Assembly (NCBI RefSeq): GCF_001685025.1
Contig: NZ_MAYU01000022.1
Span: 481,724 to 545,723 of the forward strand
DNA from: Bacillus sp. FJAT-27225
GTDB taxonomy: Bacteria > Bacillota > Bacilli > Bacillales > Cytobacillaceae
Direction of reading: 5' to 3'
Length of the DNA: 64,000 nucleotides
Below are positions 7,348 to 15,015 of this stretch, one piece after another. The notes under the pieces were generated by a model. It made no database searches. It worked only from the letters and a program-made list of their open reading frames with translations, and was not told the DNA's origin. Every line of letters begins with the position of its first letter. Position 1 is the stretch's first letter. Both the position numbers and the translations under genes were made by a program.

Positions 7348-8001
7348 TTAACTACTTTTTATTTTAAGTTTTACTTGCTCTACTTTTGGTACAATCTTTT
7401 TCGGTTCTTCCGGTCTCTTTAAGCTGTTTACAAAGCTGGTAAATGATTCAGCCTGGAACACCTTGAATGGATATTCTCCATCGATTGCATACCGTTGATC
7501 ACTTAGTATCAGGACATGAGGGAATGGATCTTTGGCAATTATTCCAGTTTCATATAAGGCTACATACCTCTCGAGCTTTTCAATCATTTGTTTTTCACTG
7601 TAGACGGTCCTTTGCACTTCCACAAAAAAACTTGTATTCCTGTACTGGCAAAATATATCCGGCTCCGCACAATCCCCTTTCTTTCCGTACTTAGGCTCGA
7701 CCATGAATGTCCCCAGGTCGCCCAACTGCTTTAATTCTTTGTAAACATTCAGGATGGAAAGGAAATGATTGATTTTTTGGCTATCCTTTTTAATCTGTAC
7801 TTCTGGCCCAAAGTAAAGGAAAGGAACATATGCCTGGCTTCGCTGAATCTGCCCATCCCGGAACAAGCGAAGCAAAACATTATTGGCAGCATACTTGGGA
7901 TTTTTCTTCCCTTGGAAGTGCAGTTCCGCGATACTATCCCGATCCATCACCCTGAACTTATTCAGGTCCTTAATAATCGCTTTATCCCTTGCAGTCAACA
8001 T
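7348..8001 (-). CDS. Replication-relaxation family protein
   Basis: A 217-aa protein with an N-terminal winged helix (LTARDKAIIKDLNKFRVMDRDSIAELHF) and a C-terminal part with a PD-(D/E)xK-like core (AEPDIFCQYRNTSFFVEVQRT) typical of the replication-relaxation family found in phages, plasmids and conjugative elements. Its start overlaps the stop of the FtsK-like ATPase gene, so the two are coupled. The family is thought to act in plasmid or phage DNA handling, but its biochemical role is not established. Confidence 0.75.
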   Translation of the reverse strand: MLTARDKAIIKDLNKFRVMDRDSIAELHFQGKKNPKYAANNVLLRLFRDGQIQRSQAYVPFLYFGPEVQIKKDSQKINHFLSILNVYKELKQLGDLGTFMVEPKYGKKGDCAEPDIFCQYRNTSFFVEVQRTVYSEKQMIEKLERYVALYETGIIAKDPFPHVLILSDQRYAIDGEYPFKVFQAESFTSFVNSLKRPEEPKKIVPKVEQVKLKIKSS

Positions 8002-9155
8002 CAGCCAAACACATCCTCTTCGGTTAATTGTTTTGGTTCATCTGGCTTAACTTCTTTCACTTTATAACCTCTTGCGAACATATCTTTCCAATCTCGAACA
8101 CGATAGTTCATCAGTATTTTTTCGGCCTCGTCCTCCGTTAGGTATGGAGCCTGCAGCTCTGTTAGCTCATCTCGTTTAATCAGGAATCGGCCCGGGGTTT
8201 CTTTGCTAATCTTCTCACTTCCTTGAGTCCCAATAATTTTAGAGTTGGTAATATCCGTGGTACGAAAGCCCATTCTCACAGTTAGCAATCCACGTATTTT
8301 TGTATCTAAAATGTCATGAGAAGGTCGTTGTAATGAGAGTATGCAATAAATCCCCAGGGCCCTACCCAGCGCCACAATCTGAACCAATTGTTTTTTCATG
8401 TCCTTGTCATCCATAATCATGACGATTTCATCAATGCAGAGCAGGATGAACGGCTGTTTTTCGCTTTCTGGTAGTTTAGTAATATGAGTGACGTTGAATT
8501 TATTTAACAGCTCTCCTCGCCGCTCCAGTTCCTTGTGAATGTATTCCAACATCCTGGCCATATCATCCGGATAAACACAAACGCTTTTTACGTGCTTCAC
8601 CCTCTTGAACAGGAAGAATTCACTCATTTTCAAATCACCCAAATATATGTGCAATTCTTCTGGTGATTTAACCTGAATAAGGGTTGTGATTATCTGTCTT
8701 ACTTGAGTACTTTTGCCGGCTCCTGGCTCTCCAGAGACAAGGCAATTAGGCTCCGTTACCGCATTGTAGACCATCCACTCGCCTGCGCTGTTTTTACCAC
8801 ACACAATAGGCATTTCTAGCCCTTCAAGCGAGGAGGTAATGTCTTTGTACTTGTAAATCAATTCCTTCGGCAAACTGTCATTATTGATGGTTAAAACATA
8901 TTTCTTAAATTCACCATCTACCGTGATGTTCTTGCCAAAGACTTGCTGAAAAACATAAAGGTTCTTAGTTAGGGTTTTAGGATCTAATCCAGTAGGAAGG
9001 GTAAAAACATATTCAGTGGAGTGTTCAGTGGTTCGAATAGAGTGGATTTTGGGGTATATCTTGCGCTCGTCGCTTCCTACAGTTAGATGAATACCTCCGG
9101 CCCTGAATGCTTTAATCAGCCGCTTACGAGCCATTAAATCGCTCCAGAAGCTCAT
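8001..9155 (-). CDS. FtsK/SpoIIIE-type DNA-translocase ATPase
   Basis: A 384-aa ATPase with Walker A SGEPGAGKST and Walker B FILLCIDEI, followed by sensor-like LALGR/SLQRPS and a C-terminal region without a gamma (KOPS-reading) domain. Such stand-alone FtsK/HerA proteins pump double-stranded DNA or act as coupling proteins in conjugation. I take ATG 9155 (preceded by AGGTGG), which overlaps the TGA of the upstream gene. It pairs with the replication-relaxation gene, a cassette seen in plasmid-like Bacillus phages. Confidence 0.8.
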   Translation of the reverse strand: MSFWSDLMARKRLIKAFRAGGIHLTVGSDERKIYPKIHSIRTTEHSTEYVFTLPTGLDPKTLTKNLYVFQQVFGKNITVDGEFKKYVLTINNDSLPKELIYKYKDITSSLEGLEMPIVCGKNSAGEWMVYNAVTEPNCLVSGEPGAGKSTQVRQIITTLIQVKSPEELHIYLGDLKMSEFFLFKRVKHVKSVCVYPDDMARMLEYIHKELERRGELLNKFNVTHITKLPESEKQPFILLCIDEIVMIMDDKDMKKQLVQIVALGRALGIYCILSLQRPSHDILDTKIRGLLTVRMGFRTTDITNSKIIGTQGSEKISKETPGRFLIKRDELTELQAPYLTEDEAEKILMNYRVRDWKDMFARGYKVKEVKPDEPKQLTEEDVFG

Positions 9156-9343
9156 GGCAGCCACCTGAGTGTTATTGGGTTCATCTCAAGGAAATACACC
9201 CCACAGGCGAGCCCAGCAAGTGGCACTAAGAACTTAACCGCTGTTCCTAGCCAATGATAACCTAATGAATCTGCCAAACTATCAGTCATTGCAACTACCA
9301 GTACCCCTCCAGCAGCTAATAAAATCCCGGGGCCAAATAACAT
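9152..9343 (-). CDS. Small membrane protein upstream of FtsK-like gene
   Basis: A 63-aa protein with two hydrophobic segments (about residues 1-18 and 34-55), probably two membrane helices. It is coupled (ATGA) to the FtsK-like gene and begins after AGGAGGTTAT. It could anchor the translocase at the membrane in place of FtsK's own N-terminal helices, which that ATPase lacks (inference). Confidence 0.6.
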   Translation of the reverse strand: MLFGPGILLAAGGVLVVAMTDSLADSLGYHWLGTAVKFLVPLAGLACGVYFLEMNPITLRWLP

Positions 9344-9719
9344 ATTGATAACCTCCTAGTTTCATATTTGTCTAATTATTTGAAAATTCGCGGACCCCCT
9401 CGCGCTCCCCCTTCAGGACGTTCCGCTTCGCTCCACTATTAACAGATTTTGTTTTTGTTGATATGGCAGGCTTTCTCCTTGTACAAGTGTACCTTTAATA
9501 ACCAGATGAAAATGATTTTAAAAACACTTCCGTAACAGATACCCTCCTTCCGGAACTTATTTGCTACCGTTTTGCAACTGTGTGGCTTTCGTGTTATTAG
9601 CCTATGCCCAGTTAGCAAGGGAATTGCCTGTCCTTCACAAAATGGCTGTGAAAAATTTACTCAACCATTTGTGACAGGAATCATATTATGAATGTCGAAT
9701 GGATATAGTGGTGATGTAG
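9344..9719. other. 376-bp divergent intergenic region with GC-rich tract
   Basis: No gene is seen. It holds a GC-rich stretch (about 9389-9440) with repeated GGGGG/GGAGCG-like words on the minus strand, followed by an AT-rich segment and the perfect palindrome CTTGTACAAG near 9477. It separates the leftward FtsK cassette from the rightward XRE-lipoprotein genes. It could hold divergent promoters or a replication/transfer origin, but I cannot demonstrate either. Confidence 0.4.
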
Positions 9720-9926
9720 ATGTTGAGGAGTAACTTTAAAAAGGTTATTGATGAATCTCCATACAAGCCGGCCGCAATCCGGGATTATATGGGAGTGCAT
9801 AGAAACACTTTTTCTAACTGGATGACAGGAAAACATATTCCATCAGTGGAGGATCTGTTTAAAATTGCTCGTTTTATTGGGAGAAAAGTAGATGATTTTT
9901 ATGAATGGGAGGAGGAAAACGAATGA
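9720..9926 (+). CDS. Small XRE-family regulator
   Basis: A 68-aa helix-turn-helix protein (residues 14-58; IRDYMGVHRNTFSNWMTGKHIPSVEDLFKIARF) of the YqaE/PlcR-N type. It is expressed rightward, opposite to the surrounding late and FtsK genes, and is coupled by ATGA overlap to a lipoprotein gene. It therefore belongs to a lysogeny-expressed cargo unit. Starts at ATG 9720 after GGTGATGT. Confidence 0.75.
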   Translation: MLRSNFKKVIDESPYKPAAIRDYMGVHRNTFSNWMTGKHIPSVEDLFKIARFIGRKVDDFYEWEEENE

Positions 9927-10234
9927 GGAAAGTTCTTTTAATTGGTTTCCTGGCAATAGTTTTATCTGGCTGCGGTGGTGATGAGGAGGCCGTGGCTACA
10001 ATCAGTGTGGACGAATACAACCAAATTGAAGAAGGAATGACTTATGATGAGGTAAAGGAGATTGTTGGCGGTAAATCAGAGGAGGAGAAAAAGTCAGATG
10101 ATTATACCGGGCACATATTTGATGGAGAGGGAGGGAAAGTAAAATCCTCTAAGGTGGTACTTGGTTTTGATGAAAATGGTTTATTAATTGATAAAACAGA
10201 AATTGGCCTCGTGACAGAAATATCTAGCCAGTAA
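9923..10234 (+). CDS. Prophage-encoded lipoprotein, DUF3862/BLIP-like
   Basis: A 103-aa exported lipoprotein: signal peptide MRKVLLIGFLAIVLSGC with the lipobox LSGC, then EYNQIEEGMTYDEVKEIVGG, the helix-loop pattern of BLIP/SmpA-like DUF3862 domains. Being expressed from the lysogen (its operon opposes the lytic genes), it may alter the cell surface, for example superinfection exclusion (inference). The start at 9923 overlaps the XRE stop. Confidence 0.75.
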   Translation: MRKVLLIGFLAIVLSGCGGDEEAVATISVDEYNQIEEGMTYDEVKEIVGGKSEEEKKSDDYTGHIFDGEGGKVKSSKVVLGFDENGLLIDKTEIGLVTEISSQ

Positions 10235-10251
10235 GGAAATGAGTTTTTAAA

Positions 10252-10488
10252 ATGTACGTAACAATTAAAATTAATTATCGTTCCACTTATAATAATCTTA
10301 CCCAAGTAGGATCCTTCCCACTCCGTGGCAAAAAGCCAGAGCAAATTGCTTATGGATGGTGGAAACAGATAAAGTCGAATACTTATAATCCACACCTAAT
10401 AAACGTAACAGTTGACGGGGTGGACATTACTCAGGATGTAAAGGGATTAGAAAAGGCATCTTTACCGCCAGATAACTTGCCCTTTTAA
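10252..10488 (+). CDS. Hypothetical protein in lysogenic cargo unit
   Basis: A 78-aa soluble protein with no recognised family; motifs YGWWKQIKSNTYNP and VTVDGVDIT suggest a small alpha/beta fold. It is the third gene of the rightward XRE-lipoprotein unit and ends at a strong terminator. Confidence 0.55.
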   Translation: MYVTIKINYRSTYNNLTQVGSFPLRGKKPEQIAYGWWKQIKSNTYNPHLINVTVDGVDITQDVKGLEKASLPPDNLPF

Positions 10489-10492
10489 AGGC

Positions 10493-10527
10493 AAAAAGCC
10501 CCTCTCCCAATAAGGAAAGGGGCTCTT
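10493..10527. terminator. Bidirectional terminator between cargo and lysis genes
   Basis: AGCCCCT and AGGGGCT arms around a short loop, with A-run on the left and TCTT on the right; it can stop both the rightward cargo unit and the leftward late operon. Confidence 0.75.
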
Positions 10528-10530
10528 ACA

Positions 10531-11265
10531 TTACTTTTCGTATACATCAATAAAGGACTCAAATCCCGCATTTTTCAAAACTTTAACCTGTCTTTCTGCG
10601 TTTTCTCTATCGCCGAATGAGCCAGTCACTACTCGGTAAAACACGTTATCTTTTTTAGTAGATGCTGGTGTCTGTGCAACAGGTTTTACGGTTGTCTTTT
10701 TCTTCAGGCCGTATTGATCAACAAGAGCTTTTACAATTGCTCCTGCAATTTTTTTCTGGCCTTCAACAGATCTGACAAAAGCTGTGTTTTCTTTATGTGT
10801 CATGAAGCCCAGCTCGGGAAGCACTGCGGTCATCTTCGTATATTTTACCATCGCCCAATCCTCAAACTTAACGCCTCGGTCTTTAAATCCTGTAGCAGCC
10901 AATAGGTTCTTTTGCATCTTCCCTGCAAGGGCTAAAGCTTCTTTAGGCTTTGATTTGGCCACAAACACCTCAACACCGTTCCCTGTGGTCCACGTCTTGC
11001 CGTCACCGTGGGCATTCAAGTGGTAGTCAATGTGAACGTGAGCACCCCAATTATTAATTGCTGTATAGCGTTCTTTCAGTGGAATATCCCGCATACCAGT
11101 CGGATCATCAAACCGCTTTTGCTCGACTCCCTCATATAAGGTAAGCTCCGCCATGACTAACCGGCATATCGGGTCGGTTTGCTCCCATTCTTTTTTACCA
11201 TCAGGAGACTGCTTACCTGGAGTTACTTTTGCATGGCCACATGCATGAGATATTTTTAATGGCAT
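10531..11265 (-). CDS. Endolysin: N-acetylmuramoyl-L-alanine amidase with SPOR domain
   Basis: About 244 aa. Residues ~1-175 are an amidase_3 fold (CGHAKVTPG start, then NNWGAHVHIDYHLNAHGDG with the metal histidines, and TAVLPELGFMTHKEN with the catalytic Glu). A linker and a C-terminal SPOR domain (FYRVVTGSFGDRENAERQVKVLKNAGF) bind peptidoglycan. It is the terminal gene of the late operon, after holin and XhlA. I start at ATG 11265, preceded by AAAGGAGTGGG. Confidence 0.9.
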   Translation of the reverse strand: MPLKISHACGHAKVTPGKQSPDGKKEWEQTDPICRLVMAELTLYEGVEQKRFDDPTGMRDIPLKERYTAINNWGAHVHIDYHLNAHGDGKTWTTGNGVEVFVAKSKPKEALALAGKMQKNLLAATGFKDRGVKFEDWAMVKYTKMTAVLPELGFMTHKENTAFVRSVEGQKKIAGAIVKALVDQYGLKKKTTVKPVAQTPASTKKDNVFYRVVTGSFGDRENAERQVKVLKNAGFESFIDVYEK

Positions 11266-11285
11266 GATTCCCACTCCTTTCAAAA

Positions 11286-11314
11286 TAAAAAATAGCCAGG
11301 CACTTAGCCTCGCT
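11286..11314 (-). terminator. Hairpin between holin and amidase genes
   Basis: On the minus strand AGCGAGGC-TAAGT-GCCTGGCT (one mismatch) is followed by ATTTTTT. It sits between the holin stop and the amidase ribosome site, so it may attenuate endolysin expression. Confidence 0.55.
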
Positions 11315-11604
11315 TACAAGTAGTTCTTATCGTTTTTAGGTTCAAGATATCTCATTGCCTGCCGGCTATCACCAAGACCCGCTGTGGTGGGATCAGGCAC
11401 GATATTGATTGCATTAATAATCGTTAGCACTACCAGGAACGGGTTGGAGATGAAATTTATTAATAACTCGCCAACGATTGGCCATGATGTAATATCATCC
11501 ACTTTAATGCCCATATAAGCTAATACCGGGATTAAAAGGGATGCAATAAACCTAATGATAAATTGCAGGTTTTTTCGACTAAAACGTACTTTCCAGTTAA
11601 TCAT
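11314..11604 (-). CDS. Phage holin, phi LC3/SPP1 type
   Basis: A 96-aa membrane protein beginning MINWKVRFSRKNLQFIIRF with two hydrophobic segments (about 13-35 and 53-70) and a polar tail, matching the phiLC3-type holins. It makes the membrane lesion that releases the amidase. The start at 11604 has GGAGG eight bases upstream, better than the earlier codon at 11619. Confidence 0.8.
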   Translation of the reverse strand: MINWKVRFSRKNLQFIIRFIASLLIPVLAYMGIKVDDITSWPIVGELLINFISNPFLVVLTIINAINIVPDPTTAGLGDSRQAMRYLEPKNDKNYL

Positions 11605-11608
11605 CCCA

Positions 11609-12004
11609 TTATCCTCCAAACCATTTTAGTATTTCATCCCATAGAGAAATGATTAAAGTTAAAACCCCTACAATTCCAGAGCCCCCAATTAAACCTAAAA
11701 AGAGATCCTTCCTGGTGGTAATTTTGGTTTTAACGATTTCCCCTTCCTGGGTAGCTCTGATTTTGTTCATTTCTCCTTCTTCTACCGTTTTTATTTTTTT
11801 GATTTCTAATGTATGCTCCAGGAGCTTGGTAGTAAGTTCTTTCTGTGAACTAAATTCTTTCAAAACCGTATTTTCCATTTGCACTTGACCGTGTTTTATT
11901 TGTGCATTCTCTTCCCTGACTTTGCCCAGGTCTTCAATGACTTTACCGTAATTTTGCTCTAATTGTGTGATCCTATTTTCGTGATTTTCTATTCTGTCTG
12001 GCAC
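11609..12004 (-). CDS. XhlA/BhlA-like haemolysin-type lysis protein
   Basis: About 131 aa: a long N-terminal coiled coil (RIENHENRITQLEQNYGKVIEDLGKVREE) and one C-terminal membrane helix (LFLGLIGGSGIVGVLTLIISL). This matches the XhlA family, which works with the holin in PBSX-type lysis. I prefer GTG 12004, spaced correctly after GGAGGAG; TTG 12019 would place the ribosome site inside the gene. Confidence 0.7.
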   Translation of the reverse strand: MPDRIENHENRITQLEQNYGKVIEDLGKVREENAQIKHGQVQMENTVLKEFSSQKELTTKLLEHTLEIKKIKTVEEGEMNKIRATQEGEIVKTKITTRKDLFLGLIGGSGIVGVLTLIISLWDEILKWFGG

Positions 12005-12051
12005 AGTCATCTCCTCCAATGTTCACCACCCCCTGAAACTCTCTCTAAATG

Positions 12052-12180
12052 TCACTCTGCTAAATGGCCTAACCCTTCATCCTCTAAAATTTGTTTAACC
12101 TGTGGTTTAAGCATTTCCGGTACATCGCTATAACTCTTCAAACCTCGCATAATATAGGTTGCATACAAAAGCGCCAACAT
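12052..12180 (-). CDS. Small phage protein, CD1375/XkdX-like
   Basis: A 42-aa protein, MLALLYATYIMRGLKSYSDVPEMLKPQVKQILED and onward, with the pattern LY-x4-I-x-GLKSY-x-DVPE-LK-V-IL typical of the small CD1375/XkdX-type proteins located between tail-fibre and lysis genes in Firmicute phages. Starts at ATG 12180 directly after the preceding gene. Function unknown. Confidence 0.65.
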   Translation of the reverse strand: MLALLYATYIMRGLKSYSDVPEMLKPQVKQILEDEGLGHLAE

Positions 12181-12182
12181 CG

Positions 12183-12530
12183 TCACATCCCTCCTCCTAA
12201 AATTATTTCCGCTAGTTCCATGATTGCAAAAGCGTTCATCTGGTTTTCTTTCTCAGCTAATTCCAAGCGAGATTTAAGTTCCTTATTTTCCTCGGCTAGA
12301 CTCTCCAAGGTAGTTGGCGGCAGGGGTGGTTCCGTGTCTTCCGGTTCTTTCGGTGAATACACTAGGTCGCCATCTATCACCTGGTAATTGCCAATGTCTT
12401 TGAAAGTTTTACCGTCCACCTCAAAAAAATAATCGTATTCCTTATCTGGTGGCAATACGAACTCTACAAATCCTCCGTAAGTTTCGATGATATTCCCTTC
12501 AGCGTCAGTGTTTAGCCATATCTTATACAC
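12183..12530 (-). CDS. Tail-associated hypothetical protein
   Basis: A 115-aa protein; residues 1-60 look like a beta-sheet domain (IWLNTDAEGNIIETYGGFVEF), followed by a Pro-rich linker (EPEDTEPPLPPTT) and a charged helix. Position after the tail-spike gene suggests a fibre-tip or chaperone role. GTG start at 12530 with AAAAGGAGGGAGG upstream. Confidence 0.6.
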   Translation of the reverse strand: MYKIWLNTDAEGNIIETYGGFVEFVLPPDKEYDYFFEVDGKTFKDIGNYQVIDGDLVYSPKEPEDTEPPLPPTTLESLAEENKELKSRLELAEKENQMNAFAIMELAEIILGGGM

Positions 12531-12544
12531 GGTCCTCCCTCCTT

Positions 12545-14920
12545 TTACAAGAAATCAGTCTGTTTAATCCTGACAACCCTACTTTGCGCAAAACAATTAA
12601 TATCCGTTGTTTGCATTTTGCAATAGATAGCGTACTCGCTGCCGTCAGGTACACCTAAATCGAGTGTTAGCCAATGTTCGGATGGTGAACCCACAATTGC
12701 GTTCGTACTCGCTGACGCAAGCCATACATCCTGGTTGCTCGTTGGTGTTACAAAGAAGTAAACTAAAGCTCCTGTTTCAGAGGCTAGGAAAATTTGTAAT
12801 TTGACATATCGTGCTTTCCGTTCAAAGGTATAGACCTGGCAAATTGATGACCAGACACCATCATTCATCTGGAAGTATCGACCGTTTACTCTTGCATCAA
12901 TAACAAATGGTGGGTCCGAACCGAATATGTCATACGCTTGATTTAATTTTCCATCAATCATAGTTATAAAACCATCGTCACGTTCTACTGTAAAAGCACC
13001 TTTTTTAACATATCCTCCACGATAATCAAGTTGTAAGTATCTGGTGCCATCAGGATTGCTTGCTCGAACACCATGTTGTCCCAAGTCTAAACTTGTAGGT
13101 AAGGGTGCCGTCAATCGCAAGTCCTCGCGAACCGCCTGTCCAGCAGCATTGGCTTTTGCTGTTGCATCAGCTTCTACATCTTCCGGTGCAGGAGTCCAGT
13201 CTGTCGCTTTATTTCCTTTTTCAACCTTAACCCAATTTACAGTAGCTTTACCTAAACGGCTTCCCTCACTAGGATACAAGTAGAATGTAATATTATATCT
13301 GCCAGTCCACGTTGCAACCCACTGTGCCGATACAGTAGTGTCCGTTGTTGACGTTATGGATAATGTCTTTACACCTTTAACCCAAGTCGGTTCCCACAGA
13401 TAAATTTCCAACCATTTTCCATCATTTAATGCCTGTTGATCCACTCTGCCATTCACAGTGATTGTATAGGTTTCGCCCTCTATTAAATCCACCGTTAATT
13501 GCCTGTGTCCAAACCCATAAGCACTAGAAGTTTCACCTATTTTACTGTACGGTACTAGATTCCTACCACCAACTTCTATCTTTGATGGATCATATCCATT
13601 TTCAAAAGTTGAACCTGCTCCTATACGAATATTGTTTGCGTCTAGTTGCCCAATAGCACCAGCAGATAAATTAAATCCATCTGCCGTAATAGCTTCGACA
13701 AATGTATTTCCACCATCTTTACTAATGCCAAATCCTTCTGAATTTAAAAGGGTTAATCGATTCGGGTCGATTTTTGACTGTCCGATAATCCCATTTCCAA
13801 ATATGAGTTCTGTCTGGGCGGACAGCAACGCTTTGGTAGTGATAATAACCCAATCGTCCAGTGCGTTAAATGGCAACTTCCCACGGCCTTCTATCAACTC
13901 ATTGATGCGGTCGATAGCTGTTTGCAAGTCAGATTGGTGACGCTTGACGAGGGGTTCAGTGCCAAAGGTGAGAGCAATGTCTAAAATCTCCCCGCGCCAA
14001 TTACGGGTAATGGACTGCTCGACGACGCGAACCTCGTCATTTAGTCCAATTCGTTCATCAATTAAAAATACCCTGTCGCCAAGTTCCGATTGGGCGATAG
14101 GGTATCCTTGTTTTGTCAAATCATGTATGTCAGCTGAGACGCTGATTTTCAGAGAGTTGTCCACCAGATCTTTAAGTGCTGCATCCATTGTTGAAGCATC
14201 CTTCACCCTGCCATCATATATAGGAGGAGCGTGCCTCATGCCAATGCCGGGAATTTGTGCCAATGGAGACGTGTATTCACGTTTTAACTTGGCATTTTTC
14301 TCATCCCCCTCATCATAGTCACCGAATCCTTTAGCGTGCGTCCAAAAGGCTGAAGCATCCATTTCCATGACGATATTAGAGGCATTGAGCTTGTGGCGAT
14401 ACATAATGCTGGTATCTCGGCCTATTTGCGTGTGGAGATAAACTGTATTCCCGGATAACCTGAATTCGGCACGATATCGGTTAAGGGCCCGTTTAAAGGA
14501 TGACAGTTTTGTTTCTCCCTTGCCGAACCCCTCCCATTGGACAGCAAGGAATGAATCTACTAGGACGAAATTAAAGCCTGTCCCGGCAAAGATTAAATCG
14601 AAAGCCTGATTTGCGGTCATGCTCTCGTTATATTCCTCGTAAATCCTATTGGAGTCCAGGATATCAAAGAAGAGGGGAATTGCTTTAATATCTATGGTTT
14701 GCTTATTGCCTTCTCCTTTTTTCCGAGCGAATATAATTTTATGAACAACCTCATCCAGGTCGCTGATTTCCCACATTTCTGATAGATTGTTAATAAAGAG
14801 GTTGTTTACCTTATTGGCATGAATGACAGCCGATAGTGAGCGATTTCCGTTTAATTCGGATTCATTGGTAATCGTCGCCTGGACAGGAAATTCATCGCCG
14901 GTTAAATTTCGGACAAACAT
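12545..14920 (-). CDS. Tail-associated protein with prophage endopeptidase (Tal/gp18-like) domain
   Basis: A 791-aa tail-tip protein. Residues 1 to ~330 match the Prophage_tail/Tal hub domain (MFVRNLTGDEFPVQATITNESELNG, later LGDRVFLIDERIGLNDEVRVVEQS). A fibre stalk follows (~390-440, GNGIIGQSKIDPNRLTLLN), then carbohydrate-binding beta-sandwich modules to the C-terminus. It probably forms the tail tip that contacts the cell wall. Unusually it is separated from Dit by the SGNH-hydrolase gene. Confidence 0.8.
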   Translation of the reverse strand: MFVRNLTGDEFPVQATITNESELNGNRSLSAVIHANKVNNLFINNLSEMWEISDLDEVVHKIIFARKKGEGNKQTIDIKAIPLFFDILDSNRIYEEYNESMTANQAFDLIFAGTGFNFVLVDSFLAVQWEGFGKGETKLSSFKRALNRYRAEFRLSGNTVYLHTQIGRDTSIMYRHKLNASNIVMEMDASAFWTHAKGFGDYDEGDEKNAKLKREYTSPLAQIPGIGMRHAPPIYDGRVKDASTMDAALKDLVDNSLKISVSADIHDLTKQGYPIAQSELGDRVFLIDERIGLNDEVRVVEQSITRNWRGEILDIALTFGTEPLVKRHQSDLQTAIDRINELIEGRGKLPFNALDDWVIITTKALLSAQTELIFGNGIIGQSKIDPNRLTLLNSEGFGISKDGGNTFVEAITADGFNLSAGAIGQLDANNIRIGAGSTFENGYDPSKIEVGGRNLVPYSKIGETSSAYGFGHRQLTVDLIEGETYTITVNGRVDQQALNDGKWLEIYLWEPTWVKGVKTLSITSTTDTTVSAQWVATWTGRYNITFYLYPSEGSRLGKATVNWVKVEKGNKATDWTPAPEDVEADATAKANAAGQAVREDLRLTAPLPTSLDLGQHGVRASNPDGTRYLQLDYRGGYVKKGAFTVERDDGFITMIDGKLNQAYDIFGSDPPFVIDARVNGRYFQMNDGVWSSICQVYTFERKARYVKLQIFLASETGALVYFFVTPTSNQDVWLASASTNAIVGSPSEHWLTLDLGVPDGSEYAIYCKMQTTDINCFAQSRVVRIKQTDFL

Positions 14921-14938
14921 TGGTTCACCTCCCTACAC

Positions 14939-14976
14939 AAAAAGAGCAGCCGGATCACCCCGATTGCTCTTTTTTT
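14939..14976 (-). terminator. Hairpin between SGNH tail gene and Tal gene
   Basis: Arms AAAAAGAGCA and TGCTCTTTTT surround a GC-rich loop; both flanks have T-runs on the relevant strand. It could modulate the ratio of the two tail-tip proteins. Confidence 0.55.
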
Positions 14977-15015
14977 ATTCTGCTTATTAGTGCGCAATTG
15001 ATTCCGATAGCGCAA

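Noticed and set aside
9389..9440. GC-rich tract as a conjugative origin of transfer
   Set aside because: There is no relaxase gene and no recognisable nick-site motif; left as an unexplained region.
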